DNA from: Chloroflexota bacterium
GTDB taxonomy: Bacteria; Chloroflexota; Anaerolineae; Anaerolineales; Anaerolineaceae
Assembly (NCBI GenBank): GCA_016838895.1
Contig: JAEKNU010000010.1
Coordinates: 42,052 to 106,051 of the forward strand
Reading direction: 5' to 3'
DNA length: 64,000 bases
Position numbers and translations under genes: made by a program. Under the pieces are notes generated by a model. That model saw nothing but the letters and a program-made list of their open reading frames with translations, was not told the origin of the DNA and made no database searches. Every line of letters starts with the position of its first letter. Position 1 is the first letter of the stretch. Positions 25,431-34,683 of this stretch are shown here, piece after piece.

Positions 25431-26360
25431 CTACCCCGAAGGATGTTGTGCCAAAAAAGTTTGAACTCGCTTCAAAGTGGGTAGTGATGGTTGCGCACCC
25501 AGCTGGGTAACTGCCAAGGCAGCCGTTGCGGCAGCAAAACGCATGGCTTCAACATGAGATAGCCCTTCAGCGATTGCTTTCGTAAATGCACCAACAAAAG
25601 CATCTCCTGCCGCAGTTGTATCCAGCGCTTCTACGTGAAATGGCGGCATAAAAAATTCTTCATCCACTGAAACAAACCAGGCTCCTTTTGCGCCCAACGT
25701 AAGGATAATGCCTTTCACGCCCTGTGCAATCCACTTTTTTGCAAACTGTACAGCTTCGCCTTCATTGTTCATTTTCTGCCCGCTGATGATTTCCATTTCA
25801 GTTTCATTTAAAATCAAATAGTCTATCATTGAGATCAAACCATCACTTAACATCTGAGCAGGAGCCGGATTAAAAATAATTTGCATATTGCGCTGTTTGG
25901 CAAGCTGGGCAGCAAATTCAACTGTACGTATCGGAATTTCCAGCTGCATCACCAATATTGCACCTGCATGAAACAATTCATTTGCGCTGGTCACTTCTTT
26001 TTGTGTTAAATGCATATTGGCACCCGGACTGACCACGATACTGTTTTGTCCTTGGTCATCCAGCAGAATAATCGCCGTACCAGTTGGAGCCTTTGGAAGT
26101 TTATAGACATAAGTTGTATTCATACCTTCATGCTTGAAAGCAGAAATATGTTGGTCGCCATAGCCATCCATTCCGACCATACCCACCATAGCTACATCAG
26201 CACCCAATCGTGCCATCGCTACTGCCTGATTAGCCCCTTTCCCTCCACCCGCATTTTGTAGGTCAGCGGATAAAATGGTCTCACCCGGAACAGGTAAATG
26301 ATCGCATTGCAGAATTAAATCCGTATTGATACTGCCAAGCACAACGATTGATTTCATCAT
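25431..26360 (-). CDS. rbsK: Ribokinase (PfkB family)
   Basis: A 309-residue PfkB-family sugar kinase with ribokinase hallmarks: N-terminal SINTDLILQCDHLPVPGET, the substrate motif GGGKGANQAVA (38-48), NPAPAQ (164-169), and the C-terminal DTTAAGDAFVGAF carrying the catalytic base D253. It phosphorylates ribose to ribose-5-phosphate in the cytoplasm. It is the last gene of the LacI-1 operon, 3 bp after the citryl-CoA-lyase-like gene, with GGAG six bases before the first of two ATGs. Its place beside two ADP-ribosylglycohydrolase-family proteins suggests that the operon releases ribose or a similar pentose. Confidence 0.93.
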   Translation of the reverse strand: MMKSIVVLGSINTDLILQCDHLPVPGETILSADLQNAGGGKGANQAVAMARLGADVAMVGMVGMDGYGDQHISAFKHEGMNTTYVYKLPKAPTGTAIILLDDQGQNSIVVSPGANMHLTQKEVTSANELFHAGAILVMQLEIPIRTVEFAAQLAKQRNMQIIFNPAPAQMLSDGLISMIDYLILNETEMEIISGQKMNNEGEAVQFAKKWIAQGVKGIILTLGAKGAWFVSVDEEFFMPPFHVEALDTTAAGDAFVGAFTKAIAEGLSHVEAMRFAAATAALAVTQLGAQPSLPTLKRVQTFLAQHPSG

Positions 26361-26363
26361 GAT

Positions 26364-27128
26364 TTACTCCGCCTTAAGGTTTTCATCCAGAATTTCCACT
26401 GGAGGAGCAAACTGCATTGGTTTTCCATCACTCATTTGCTCATGTACATGCGCTGCCAATCCGGCTGAACGCGCAATAATAAAAATGGATTTTCCCAACT
26501 GCCAATCCAGTCCCAATTCACTTATAATGGCCGCAATTGCTCCATCCACATTGATTGGTAATGTTTTACCAGTTTGCTGCACCCATTGCGATTGAATGGC
26601 AATCATCAAGTTTAGATAGCGTCCGTAGAATCCTTCCTGCTCAGCCAGTTCAAAGAGTCGTACTGTTCTGGGGTCAGGATCATGCACACGGTGTCCAAAA
26701 CCCGGCAGACGTTTCTTATTGACAACAAATTCCTGTACGATATTTTCAGCGATCATTTCAATATTGCCATCCGGGTTTTGCTGGGTTGCTTCCTGCAGCA
26801 TTTGGGCACAGGCCTCTCCCGCGCCGCCGTGATGTTCCCCTACGGCACTTAAACCAGCGGCCATGCAGGTTTGTACCGGGGATCCGCAGGAGGCAACCGT
26901 ACGCGCTACAAAAGCAGATGGAGCGTTCACGCCGTGATCTACACTACTGACCAAAACAGCATCCAGCATACGTGCCTGATGTACATTCGGTAGTTTACCG
27001 ACTAGCAGCAAAAAAATCACCTCAGAAAATGTGTGAATGCCCATCAAATCCTGAATCAACGCACCGCGAACCTTTATCTCACCCGGCTTGATGTGAGTGA
27101 TACTCGACTTTATAGGTACATTCTTCAT
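26364..27128 (-). CDS. Citryl-CoA-lyase-like protein (citrate synthase fold)
   Basis: 254 residues, much shorter than citrate synthase (about 370-430) and matching the stand-alone citryl-CoA lyase domain that is also the C-terminus of ATP-citrate lyase. Visible are DHGVNAPSAF (64-73), EHHGGAGEA (98-106), and LPGFGHRVHDPDPR with the expected catalytic H146, plus a later NVDGAIAAI segment. The family cleaves a (3S)-citryl-type CoA thioester to acetyl-CoA and an oxo acid. ATGA overlap with the upstream synthetase beta subunit implies coupled translation. The true acid need not be citrate; the operon points to a sugar-linked or sugar-derived acid. Confidence 0.85.
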   Translation of the reverse strand: MKNVPIKSSITHIKPGEIKVRGALIQDLMGIHTFSEVIFLLLVGKLPNVHQARMLDAVLVSSVDHGVNAPSAFVARTVASCGSPVQTCMAAGLSAVGEHHGGAGEACAQMLQEATQQNPDGNIEMIAENIVQEFVVNKKRLPGFGHRVHDPDPRTVRLFELAEQEGFYGRYLNLMIAIQSQWVQQTGKTLPINVDGAIAAIISELGLDWQLGKSIFIIARSAGLAAHVHEQMSDGKPMQFAPPVEILDENLKAE

Positions 27129-27784
27129 CTGGGTTCCTCCTTAACGAAGATACGGGCATCTACTGCGTAAACACCCTCAGGTAAAACAATCACAGGATTC
27201 AAATCAATCGAAAGCAAACGATTGGCCTGGTCAACAACAATATGGTTAAGCGCCTGCAACAAATCAATCAGATGGGCTACATTGCAGGCAGGTATATCCC
27301 GATAACCTTTTAATATATCTGATATCCGGCTCTCCTGAATCATTTCTTCGATCTGCCAACGATTCAGCGGTGGAATACGTATCACGGTATCGTCCATCCA
27401 TTCCACGAGCTTGCCGCCGCTGCCAAAAATCAGAGTGTGGCCAAATTGCTCATCCAGAGTGGTGCCCATTAACACTTCAATCCCGCCTGATATTTGCTGC
27501 TGGAGCAAATATCCATGCACTTGCCACCCTTGAGTAATCTCAGACAAACGCTTGATATGCTGTAGTAGCTCATCTTCATCTTGAATATCCAACACCACCA
27601 GATGTTGATCGGATTTGTGTGTGGCTTGCGGGGATATCAGTTTCAAGACCAATGGATAGCCGATTTCACTGGCCGCATCGCGAACTTGCTCTTTTGGATT
27701 GACCAATGTCTGTCTCGGAAAAGGAATACCATAGGGCTGCAGGAAATCGCGGGTTTCAAAAAAATCAAGGCTGCGTGCTATCAT
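27125..27784 (-). CDS. Acyl-CoA synthetase (NDP-forming), ATP-grasp (beta) subunit
   Basis: 219 residues from the ATG that overlaps the alpha-subunit stop by 4 bp (ATGA); the longer ORF-track start lies inside the alpha gene and is rejected. It has the ATP-grasp pattern of ADP-forming acetyl-CoA synthetase beta subunits: IGYPLVLKLISPQATHKSD near the N-terminus and SIDLNPVIV near the end. It transfers phosphate between nucleotide and the alpha-subunit histidine. Length matches the separate-subunit type (about 230 residues). Flanked by alpha (overlap) and the citryl-CoA-lyase-like gene (overlap), so the three form one enzymatic module. Confidence 0.9.
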   Translation of the reverse strand: MIARSLDFFETRDFLQPYGIPFPRQTLVNPKEQVRDAASEIGYPLVLKLISPQATHKSDQHLVVLDIQDEDELLQHIKRLSEITQGWQVHGYLLQQQISGGIEVLMGTTLDEQFGHTLIFGSGGKLVEWMDDTVIRIPPLNRWQIEEMIQESRISDILKGYRDIPACNVAHLIDLLQALNHIVVDQANRLLSIDLNPVIVLPEGVYAVDARIFVKEEPR

Positions 27785-29229
27785 AACCTGGCTTCCTCTT
27801 CTGCATAATGTAGTAAATATCTGCTGCGGTATTGCCAATATCGACAAGCCTCTGATAGTGCCTTTACTGCATCACTGACCTGATCAAAAACCGGGATATT
27901 CGCCTGTGTTAGCAACTGTATAGCTGATGAATTTGCCTGATCTGATGAATTCAAGTGTTGCCCCACCCAAACAACCAGCAAAGGTTTTTTTGTTTTTTGT
28001 GCAGCCACAATAATTGCCTGAGCGGTTTCATGATCCTGCTCCTGAATGGTCGTACGAGCCAACAATAGCAGCACCAGATCGGAACGTTCATCTTCAAAGA
28101 AAGGCAAAAGGGTTTGCATTGTGGCATCACCGCGCAAACTTGTGCCACGCACATCTGCCGGATTATGCCAATGCGTTACTGCAGCCAAATGGGGTACATG
28201 CTTTAGGGAGCGGTTCAATCCTGGGGAGATTTCTGCCAACTGCAAGCCTTCTCTTTCCAAGCAATCTGCTGCCAGAGAGCCCATACCCCCACTCTGGGTG
28301 ACCACCATAAAGCGCTTGAAATCTGCCAGGCGATTACCAAAAGTAAGCTGGATTTTTAGCAGATGAAGCATGGGCTGCACATCCTCTACCAGCGTCGCTC
28401 CGAATTGCTCACAAACCGCCTGGAATACACGATCCGAACCGGACACCGCGGCAGTATGGGTGGCCGCCGCCTTTTGTCCGCTTTGGGTACGGCCGCTTTT
28501 TACCAATACGATTGGTTTTCCTGCCAATAGTGCAGATTCCAGACCATGTTTGAAACCCTGACCATCATTAATACCTTCGATAAAAGAACCAATCACTTGT
28601 GTGCTTTTATCCTGTGCCAGATAAATAAGGCCATCCCCCAGGTCAAGATCCATTTGATTTCCAACAGATATCAATTTATTCATGCCAATCTGTTCATCAC
28701 AAAATACGCCAAACAAGGCCATCATTAATGCGCCGCTCTGTGAGATGAAAGACATGCCGCCTTGCAAACATGCACCTGGTAATCGGGTGGCAATCAACCC
28801 TCCAGACAGGTCCGCATACCCGGCACAATTAGGACCTAATACAGCCACGTCGGATGCAGCAATTAATGCCCGCAATTCTTCCTGAATTTTTTCCCCCTGC
28901 GGATCACTTTCTGCAAAGCCGGCGCTGATAATCAATATGGCTTTGACATTGGCATCAATACATTGTTGCACTAAATCGAATACCCGATCACGATTGACTA
29001 CGATAATCGCCACTTCAACCTGAACTGGAATCTGGTTCAGGTTTGGATAACAATCCAGTCCAAAAACAGATTCATATTTCGGATTAACCGGGAAGATTTT
29101 TCCGGGAAATTCAAACTGAATTAAATTTTGAAGGATACCTGCCGGATATAACCCTCTTTCCGAGGCGCCAATGACAGCAATGTTTTGTACCTGAAAAAAG
29201 CGCGCCATTCCAATCGGTTCAGCGCACAT
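27781..29229 (-). CDS. Acyl-CoA synthetase (NDP-forming), CoA-binding (alpha) subunit
   Basis: 482 residues from the ATG that has GAGGTGG five bases upstream and overlaps the previous stop by 11 bp. Rossmann CoA-binding domain first (NIAVIGASERGLYPAG, residues 16-31), then ligase domain 1 with LGPNCAGYADLSGG (131-144) and MSFISQSGALMMAL, and ligase domain 2 with KAAATHTAAVSGSD, where H258 is the phosphorylated histidine. Such enzymes interconvert acid + CoA + ATP with acyl-CoA + ADP + phosphate. Coupled to a citryl-CoA-lyase-like protein, it could activate an imported hydroxy acid for cleavage. The acid specificity is unknown. Confidence 0.9.
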   Translation of the reverse strand: MCAEPIGMARFFQVQNIAVIGASERGLYPAGILQNLIQFEFPGKIFPVNPKYESVFGLDCYPNLNQIPVQVEVAIIVVNRDRVFDLVQQCIDANVKAILIISAGFAESDPQGEKIQEELRALIAASDVAVLGPNCAGYADLSGGLIATRLPGACLQGGMSFISQSGALMMALFGVFCDEQIGMNKLISVGNQMDLDLGDGLIYLAQDKSTQVIGSFIEGINDGQGFKHGLESALLAGKPIVLVKSGRTQSGQKAAATHTAAVSGSDRVFQAVCEQFGATLVEDVQPMLHLLKIQLTFGNRLADFKRFMVVTQSGGMGSLAADCLEREGLQLAEISPGLNRSLKHVPHLAAVTHWHNPADVRGTSLRGDATMQTLLPFFEDERSDLVLLLLARTTIQEQDHETAQAIIVAAQKTKKPLLVVWVGQHLNSSDQANSSAIQLLTQANIPVFDQVSDAVKALSEACRYWQYRSRYLLHYAEEEARL

Positions 29230-31291
29230 GAACCACCTCAAAACAGGTGTGGCAATTGGCGAAATTAGCCAGTCCGATCATACCGGTCAGATTGGGTTCA
29301 TCTTCATCTGTCCACTGCAATGACAGTTCTTCATCCGGCAACGCAATCGAGATGTGATTTCCGGAACCATCTATAGTCAGTCGCATTGATGCTTCAAGTT
29401 TCATTGAGCAAGACGTTGAAATCAATTCCCGATACAGCCCATCACTCTTCTTAAACAGGACCAATTTATTATCAGAAACACCTGCGGCATAGGCTCTTAG
29501 TGCGCCCTGTACACGGAAGAGCACCAAATGAGTATCGCCCAAAATTGGCTTGAGACGGCTTTCAATATGCATATCATCCCAATCCAACAGCCCAGTATAG
29601 GATTCATTGGTTTCAGTTCCGCTGGCATGAAGTCCATCCGATTCCGAGCGCCAGAACCCGCGCAAATATGTCCATTGTGCAGCAGATCCAACCTGCATTG
29701 GCCAATCCGCTAGATTCATCTCCAGATTTGGTCGTCCACCCCAATCCAGCTCTTCTAAGTAAAATTCACCCTTCCATGTTTCAGGCGACATATTGCGAAG
29801 CACCAAACCGACCTGTGATAAACAGGCGTTTGGGATTGCAGGAATCACCCATTCTACTTCCTGAGATTTACCTGGCAGCAAATGAAGGGCACCACCTTTG
29901 ATCATTTTTCCTGAGTGATTGTCAAAAACATACAGTGCCGCATAAATCTGATCCGGCTGTCCTTCAGGTAGATATAATCGTGCAGTTATTTTCTGCCCTG
30001 GATAAATGGTGGGTGAAAAACCTGCTCCGTAATAATTGGAACTAAGCTGCTCAGGAGTCAGGTAAGTATGCAGATAAATGCCCATTTCCTGTTTTTTCTT
30101 CAATAGGCGTACAGTACATCTCAACGCGCCCTGATCATTAAGCGTAGACTGGCGCATCAACAAAATATTGCGCTGCTCGCCCCAATATCTGAACCCACGA
30201 GTGGAACCCGGTAAGGAAAAATGGCATTTGGGCTTTTTCTTTGTTCCAGCAGCCGAGTTCAACTTCTGGTTGATAGTCACAATGCGTTCAACAACATCCG
30301 GGATATCCACGATATTGGCCGAACCAATTACACTGGCTGCGACAAAAGTATCATTCTGTGGTGCTCTCCAACGCTGTTCAATGCCAGCCAAACCGACCGC
30401 AGTGGCAACCACACAACCTACATTGCCTACATTACAGTCTGTATCCCAACCAGCCATATTGGTAATACAAATTGAACGAGAAAAATCACCTTCGCCATAA
30501 AGCAATCCCATCATAATTACTGCTGCATTAGGAATAATATGTACTATGCCCGGATAACGATTATAGCCAAAGTTCTTATAAATATATTCATAGCAAGCAC
30601 GCCAATCTGCGGGATTGGATTGATAGAAATCAACAATAGCCTGTACCACGCGGGTATATTCACAATCAGCAGGGATCACCGAGAGCCCAGCCTGTATCCA
30701 ATGCAATGGTTGTGAACTGGAAAATGCTGCACTGACCATCGCAGCAATAAACATTCCGCCGTAAATTCCATTGCGGTCATGCGTAACGGATGCTGCTTTT
30801 TTAGCATATGCAGCCGCTTGCTGCTCATCACCTGGGAACAATAAACCCCAAATATCAGAAAATATTTGTCCGCCAATCTGTTCCGCGACGGTGAAACCAT
30901 TCATCATTGCCGATCCCGATTGAGGAGCAGCAATGCCATTTTTCAAATTTAAATAAGCTGTATGTTCTGTGGATTGTCCGTAGCCCCCCCACCATAAACT
31001 GCCATGCTGATCACCCAAATAATTGAGCAGTGTTTTTCCCATCTGCTCGGCGCTGACATTTTCACCATAATCTTCAATTGCGCGCAAAAAAATTAATGGT
31101 ACCGATGTATCATCATCTGGCTGAAAGATTTTCCCCTCTGCTATGGGCAGGTAAGAATCAATTTCACCAATAAAATCCTGTATTTGATGATATGTCCAGT
31201 TCTCGATGGGTGCCCCAAAACGTACACCAATACATTTTCCTAGCCACCCGGCATAAACTTTTTCTTGATAATTTTCTGGTATAGGCACCAT
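29219..31291 (-). CDS. ADP-ribosylglycohydrolase-family protein with C-terminal beta-sandwich domains
   Basis: 690 residues from the ATG after AGAGAG; the longer start would lie inside an upstream hairpin. Residues ~1-330 are an ADP-ribosylglycohydrolase (ARH/DraG) fold with both metal motifs: PDDDTS (58-63) and GWDTDCNVGN (281-290). The remainder (~350-690) looks like two beta-sandwich modules (AGFSPTIYPGQKITARLYLP and SEDGLHA-like HIESRLKPILGDTHLVLF regions), resembling carbohydrate-binding or lectin-like folds. There is no signal peptide, so it acts in the cytoplasm. The family cleaves N- or O-glycosidic bonds to ribose. In this operon a small ribosyl or glycosyl compound is a more likely substrate than a modified protein. 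Confidence 0.85.
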   Translation of the reverse strand: MVPIPENYQEKVYAGWLGKCIGVRFGAPIENWTYHQIQDFIGEIDSYLPIAEGKIFQPDDDTSVPLIFLRAIEDYGENVSAEQMGKTLLNYLGDQHGSLWWGGYGQSTEHTAYLNLKNGIAAPQSGSAMMNGFTVAEQIGGQIFSDIWGLLFPGDEQQAAAYAKKAASVTHDRNGIYGGMFIAAMVSAAFSSSQPLHWIQAGLSVIPADCEYTRVVQAIVDFYQSNPADWRACYEYIYKNFGYNRYPGIVHIIPNAAVIMMGLLYGEGDFSRSICITNMAGWDTDCNVGNVGCVVATAVGLAGIEQRWRAPQNDTFVAASVIGSANIVDIPDVVERIVTINQKLNSAAGTKKKPKCHFSLPGSTRGFRYWGEQRNILLMRQSTLNDQGALRCTVRLLKKKQEMGIYLHTYLTPEQLSSNYYGAGFSPTIYPGQKITARLYLPEGQPDQIYAALYVFDNHSGKMIKGGALHLLPGKSQEVEWVIPAIPNACLSQVGLVLRNMSPETWKGEFYLEELDWGGRPNLEMNLADWPMQVGSAAQWTYLRGFWRSESDGLHASGTETNESYTGLLDWDDMHIESRLKPILGDTHLVLFRVQGALRAYAAGVSDNKLVLFKKSDGLYRELISTSCSMKLEASMRLTIDGSGNHISIALPDEELSLQWTDEDEPNLTGMIGLANFANCHTCFEVVHVR

Positions 31292-31306
31292 ATTTCTCTC
31301 TATTTC

Positions 31307-31336
31307 ATGGGGATGGCAGTTTAATGCCATCCCCAT
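31307..31336 (-). promoter_or_regulatory. Intercistronic hairpin after binding-protein gene, system 2
   Basis: ATGGGGATGGCA / TGCCATCCCCAT, 12-bp perfect arms around 6 bases, starting 13 bp past the binding-protein stop and ending 15 bp before the hydrolase start. There is no T-run, so it is a likely mRNA stabiliser or partial attenuator. Confidence 0.8.
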
Positions 31337-31348
31337 AGGTTAAACTAA

Positions 31349-32740
31349 TTACTGTGATAATCCAGCGTTGTTTTTATCCAGACATTCTTGTGCGTCCACA
31401 ACCAAAGGCGGGACAATACTCTCCAAATCAGTATTTCCTTCATCAATGTAGCCTGTTGTTACGGTATCGAAGATACCACCCACACAATCCCAATAGAATT
31501 GTGAGCGTTCATAGTTCAGAACACGAGCTGGTTTTTCCAATTCGGCGTAGATGGGTCCCAGAATCGGATCTTCAAGCCAACCCATTTCTTCCCAAATTTG
31601 AGGAATGGCGGGCGTCCAAATGCCGGCTTCGGCCATCAATACGCCGCCATCATAACCACTGAGGAATTTCATGAAATCCCAAACGCGGCTCTTATAAGCA
31701 CTGTCGCTATTCATGTAAAACATATAGGAATCTGTCCAGGGAATCTCCTCAACGCCATCTTCAAAGGCTGGGGGTGCAATCACACCATATTCAAAATCGA
31801 CCTGTTCCAGGAAAAGCGGTACTTCCCAGGTGGTCATCCCAAACATACCAATTTGACCGGAGAGGAAATCCAGTCCGAATTGATCAGCCAAACCTGCCGG
31901 AGCAGATACTTTATCAGTGGCAGCCAGATCCAGTACATATTTCATGGCATTAATTGCCTCAGGTGTATCCATATAGCCAGATACAGTTTTTCCATCCAGG
32001 CTTACAAAATCAGCACCCAGATTAAAGGAGAAAGGATGCCACTGGAACCAACCGGAATCAATGGTTGACAAACCATAAATATTATTTCCAGCATCGGTGA
32101 CCGCAATGGCTTTCTCACGTAAATCTGCGGATGTCCAGCCTTCCTGTGGATATTCCACACCAGCGCCATCGAAGATATCTTTATTATAGAGGAATACATA
32201 TCCGGTGGCATCACGTGGTACGGCATAGTATTTTCCCTCATATTCACCACGGATGGCGCCAATCGGGAACCATAATTCTTCAGGATTCAGACCGTCATTT
32301 TCCATGTAGGGGGTCAAATCTTCCAGAAAACCTTGAGATGCAATATCCGGTGACCAATAGTGATACCAAACATCCGGGCCCTGACCAGCAGCAATCGCAG
32401 TAAGCACACGTGTTGCAAATCCACGAGATGGGAACAACGAAACAGCAACCTTGGTATTTGGATGCGTTTCTTCAAAGGCGCGCGCCAATTGATAATGCAT
32501 TTCGCGTGTCTCGGCTGTATCGCGGCCTTTTTCGGTGCCCCACCAGGTAATCGTGACGACATCTTCATCACTGATTTCAGGTTCAGCTTCTGGCATCCCA
32601 GTTACTTCAACATTTTTCTCAACAATCTGAGTCTGAACGACAATCTCTGCCTGTGGTTGTGCTGCCGGTTGACAGCTTGCCATCATCATTGAGATGATTA
32701 CGAGTAGACCAAATAACGGATATATCTTGTGAAATTTCAT
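31349..32740 (-). CDS. Extracellular solute-binding lipoprotein (family 1), system 2
   Basis: 463 residues from the ATG following AAAGGAGAGAG. The signal peptide MKFHKIYPLFGLLVIISMMM runs into lipobox MASC (C23). The mature part shows the usual family-1 layout: TITWWGTEKGRDTAETREMH, AAGQGPDVWYHYWSPDIASQ, NKDIFDGAGVEYPQEGW, and GQIGMFGMTTWEVP. It binds the operon's substrate outside the cell. Here the permease genes precede it, unlike the other three systems, and the hydrolase gene follows after a hairpin. Confidence 0.94.
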   Translation of the reverse strand: MKFHKIYPLFGLLVIISMMMASCQPAAQPQAEIVVQTQIVEKNVEVTGMPEAEPEISDEDVVTITWWGTEKGRDTAETREMHYQLARAFEETHPNTKVAVSLFPSRGFATRVLTAIAAGQGPDVWYHYWSPDIASQGFLEDLTPYMENDGLNPEELWFPIGAIRGEYEGKYYAVPRDATGYVFLYNKDIFDGAGVEYPQEGWTSADLREKAIAVTDAGNNIYGLSTIDSGWFQWHPFSFNLGADFVSLDGKTVSGYMDTPEAINAMKYVLDLAATDKVSAPAGLADQFGLDFLSGQIGMFGMTTWEVPLFLEQVDFEYGVIAPPAFEDGVEEIPWTDSYMFYMNSDSAYKSRVWDFMKFLSGYDGGVLMAEAGIWTPAIPQIWEEMGWLEDPILGPIYAELEKPARVLNYERSQFYWDCVGGIFDTVTTGYIDEGNTDLESIVPPLVVDAQECLDKNNAGLSQ

Positions 32741-32823
32741 TTTCTCTCTCCTTTGCCTTAGATAGGTTCGTTTTCTCTTGGGGTACAAAAACATCCGGTT
32801 GATTTTCTTTCCACCTCCTCCTC

Positions 32824-33690
32824 TTATCCTTTCCTTCCTGTCATTGAAATTCCACCCATTAAACGCTTTTGCGTGATAAAAAACAATATTGCAGGCGGCA
32901 ACATAGCGATCAATGATCCAGCCATTAACATCTCCCAGGCAGTGAACTTGGCTCCCTGGAAAAATGCCAATCCGATTGATACAGTAAATTTTTGCGGATC
33001 ATTGATGTATACCAACGGCCGTAAAAAGTCATTCCAAACATCAACAAATGTAAACACCGTAACCAAAACCAATGCAGGTACACACAAAGGCAGGATGACA
33101 TGCCACAATACCTGTATTCGATTTGCGCCATCCAGCAAGGCAGCTTCATCGTATTCCAACGGAATGGTTAGCATATATTGGCGCATCAGGAATATGAGAT
33201 ATGGACTTCCCGCAAAGGAAGGCAATATCAATGGCAAATAAGAATTTGTCAAACCCAATTTGGCAAACATCACGAACTGAGGTACTAATGTGATGGTATT
33301 TGGAATCATCAAAGTCGCCAATAAAATCAGGAAGAGTACATCGCGTCCCGGAAAACGGAAGCGTGAAAAGCCATAGGCGACCAATGTTGTGGCAAACAAT
33401 TGTCCAAGAATATTCCAAAATTCCAGCACGAAAGTGTTGCCGATAAATCTTGCGAAAGGAATTTCCTCAAAAACCTTTGGAAAATTCTCGAAAGAGATCG
33501 GATTCGGAATCCATGAGGGAGGTAGCTGTAAAATCTGATCAGGAGAACGCAAAGCAGTGGCGAGCATCCAGTAAAATGGTACTCCAATGACAATGGCAAT
33601 ACTAATCAAAACCAAATAGGACCAAATTTTTCGGCGTGTTTTATGTGAGATGGATGGCTTTTTTTGTTTCTTAATCGTTGTTTCAATCAT
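32824..33690 (-). CDS. Sugar ABC transporter permease (MalG-like, CUT1), system 2
   Basis: A 288-residue inner-membrane permease with six hydrophobic segments, the EAA loop EYDEAALLDGANRIQVLWHVILP and the typical end ISMTGRKG. A basic N-terminal tail (TIKKQKKPSISHKTRRK) precedes the first helix. It follows the MalF-like partner by 11 bp with AGGCAGG before the ATG. Together with 33702-34670 it forms the channel of the LacI-1-controlled importer. Confidence 0.93.
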   Translation of the reverse strand: MIETTIKKQKKPSISHKTRRKIWSYLVLISIAIVIGVPFYWMLATALRSPDQILQLPPSWIPNPISFENFPKVFEEIPFARFIGNTFVLEFWNILGQLFATTLVAYGFSRFRFPGRDVLFLILLATLMIPNTITLVPQFVMFAKLGLTNSYLPLILPSFAGSPYLIFLMRQYMLTIPLEYDEAALLDGANRIQVLWHVILPLCVPALVLVTVFTFVDVWNDFLRPLVYINDPQKFTVSIGLAFFQGAKFTAWEMLMAGSLIAMLPPAILFFITQKRLMGGISMTGRKG

Positions 33691-33701
33691 CTATCACCTG
33701 C

Positions 33702-34670
33702 CTACTTCTTTTCTGCTTCATAATGCACCCAATATGGCGAGCTGCGGAATACCAGAATCGTGATAACCAGTATAAATATGGTCAACAGCCAGGATAATGC
33801 TGAGGCATACCCCATTTGTAGATTTTGCCAGCCCTTTACATAGACATACAACATAAAGAAATAAAGCTCTTTGATCGGTCCGGCATAGCCATTCGCCTGA
33901 GAGACAACGTAGGCTGGTGTAAAGGTCTGGAAAACACCAATTAACTCGACGACAATCTGGAAGAAGACTATCGGTGACAACATCGGCAGGGTAACATTCC
34001 AGAATTTTTGCCAGGCAGAAGCACCGTCAATATCAGAGGCATCATATAATTGTTCAGGAATATTTTGGAGTCCAGCCAGATAGATAATGGCACTGGCCCC
34101 CAGCCGCCACATGGCGATCATGATGATACCCCACAATGCGTAGCGCGGATCCTTAAACCAGTTTGGGCCATCGATTCCGATGTAGCTTAACAAAATATTG
34201 AATAAACCATACGTTGGCTGCAAAATCCACATGAATATTAATGAAGCGGCAATGGCTGGTGCAATGGTAGGTAAATAGAAGAGCGTACGAAAAAATGCAA
34301 TCCCACGAATTTTAGAATTGAGTGCCATAGCCGTGATAATGGATAAGATCGTTATCAATGGAATGTAAATTCCAGCATATTTGAAAGTGACAAAAACACT
34401 GTTCCAAAAATTCTTATCCCCGGTGAAAATCTCAATATAATTATCCAGGCCAATCCAGATCGGATCACTGACAATATTCCAGCGCGTAAAACTCATACCC
34501 AACGAAATCAAAGCAGGACCGGCATAGAAAAAGAGAAATCCGATCAGCCAGGGAAGGATGAAGAGTATGCCTGTTATTGCCTCTTTCCTACGTTGGTCGG
34601 ATAAATCTCTCCAACGAAGTTTAATGCGTTTCTTTTTCGTTTCTTCCTGAATTGCACTCAGATTTGCCAC
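33702..34670 (-). CDS. Sugar ABC transporter permease (MalF-like, CUT1), system 2
   Basis: A 322-residue permease starting at GTG (sequence GGAGGAGGTGCCTAGTGGCA, well-placed box). Helix 1 is EAITGILFILPWLIGFLFFYAG; the EAA loop is QLYDASDIDGASAWQKFWNVTLP. It sits 13 bp after the second ADP-ribosylglycohydrolase gene and pairs with the MalG-like gene. CUT1 permeases usually carry di- or oligosaccharides and glycosides, consistent with a glycosylated compound entering for hydrolysis inside. Confidence 0.93.
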   Translation of the reverse strand: MANLSAIQEETKKKRIKLRWRDLSDQRRKEAITGILFILPWLIGFLFFYAGPALISLGMSFTRWNIVSDPIWIGLDNYIEIFTGDKNFWNSVFVTFKYAGIYIPLITILSIITAMALNSKIRGIAFFRTLFYLPTIAPAIAASLIFMWILQPTYGLFNILLSYIGIDGPNWFKDPRYALWGIIMIAMWRLGASAIIYLAGLQNIPEQLYDASDIDGASAWQKFWNVTLPMLSPIVFFQIVVELIGVFQTFTPAYVVSQANGYAGPIKELYFFMLYVYVKGWQNLQMGYASALSWLLTIFILVITILVFRSSPYWVHYEAEKK

Positions 34671-34683
34671 TAGGCACCTCCTC

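Noticed and set aside
26364-27128. Full citrate synthase
   Set aside because: Only 254 residues; matches the stand-alone citryl-CoA lyase domain, and the synthetase subunits next door fit that reading.
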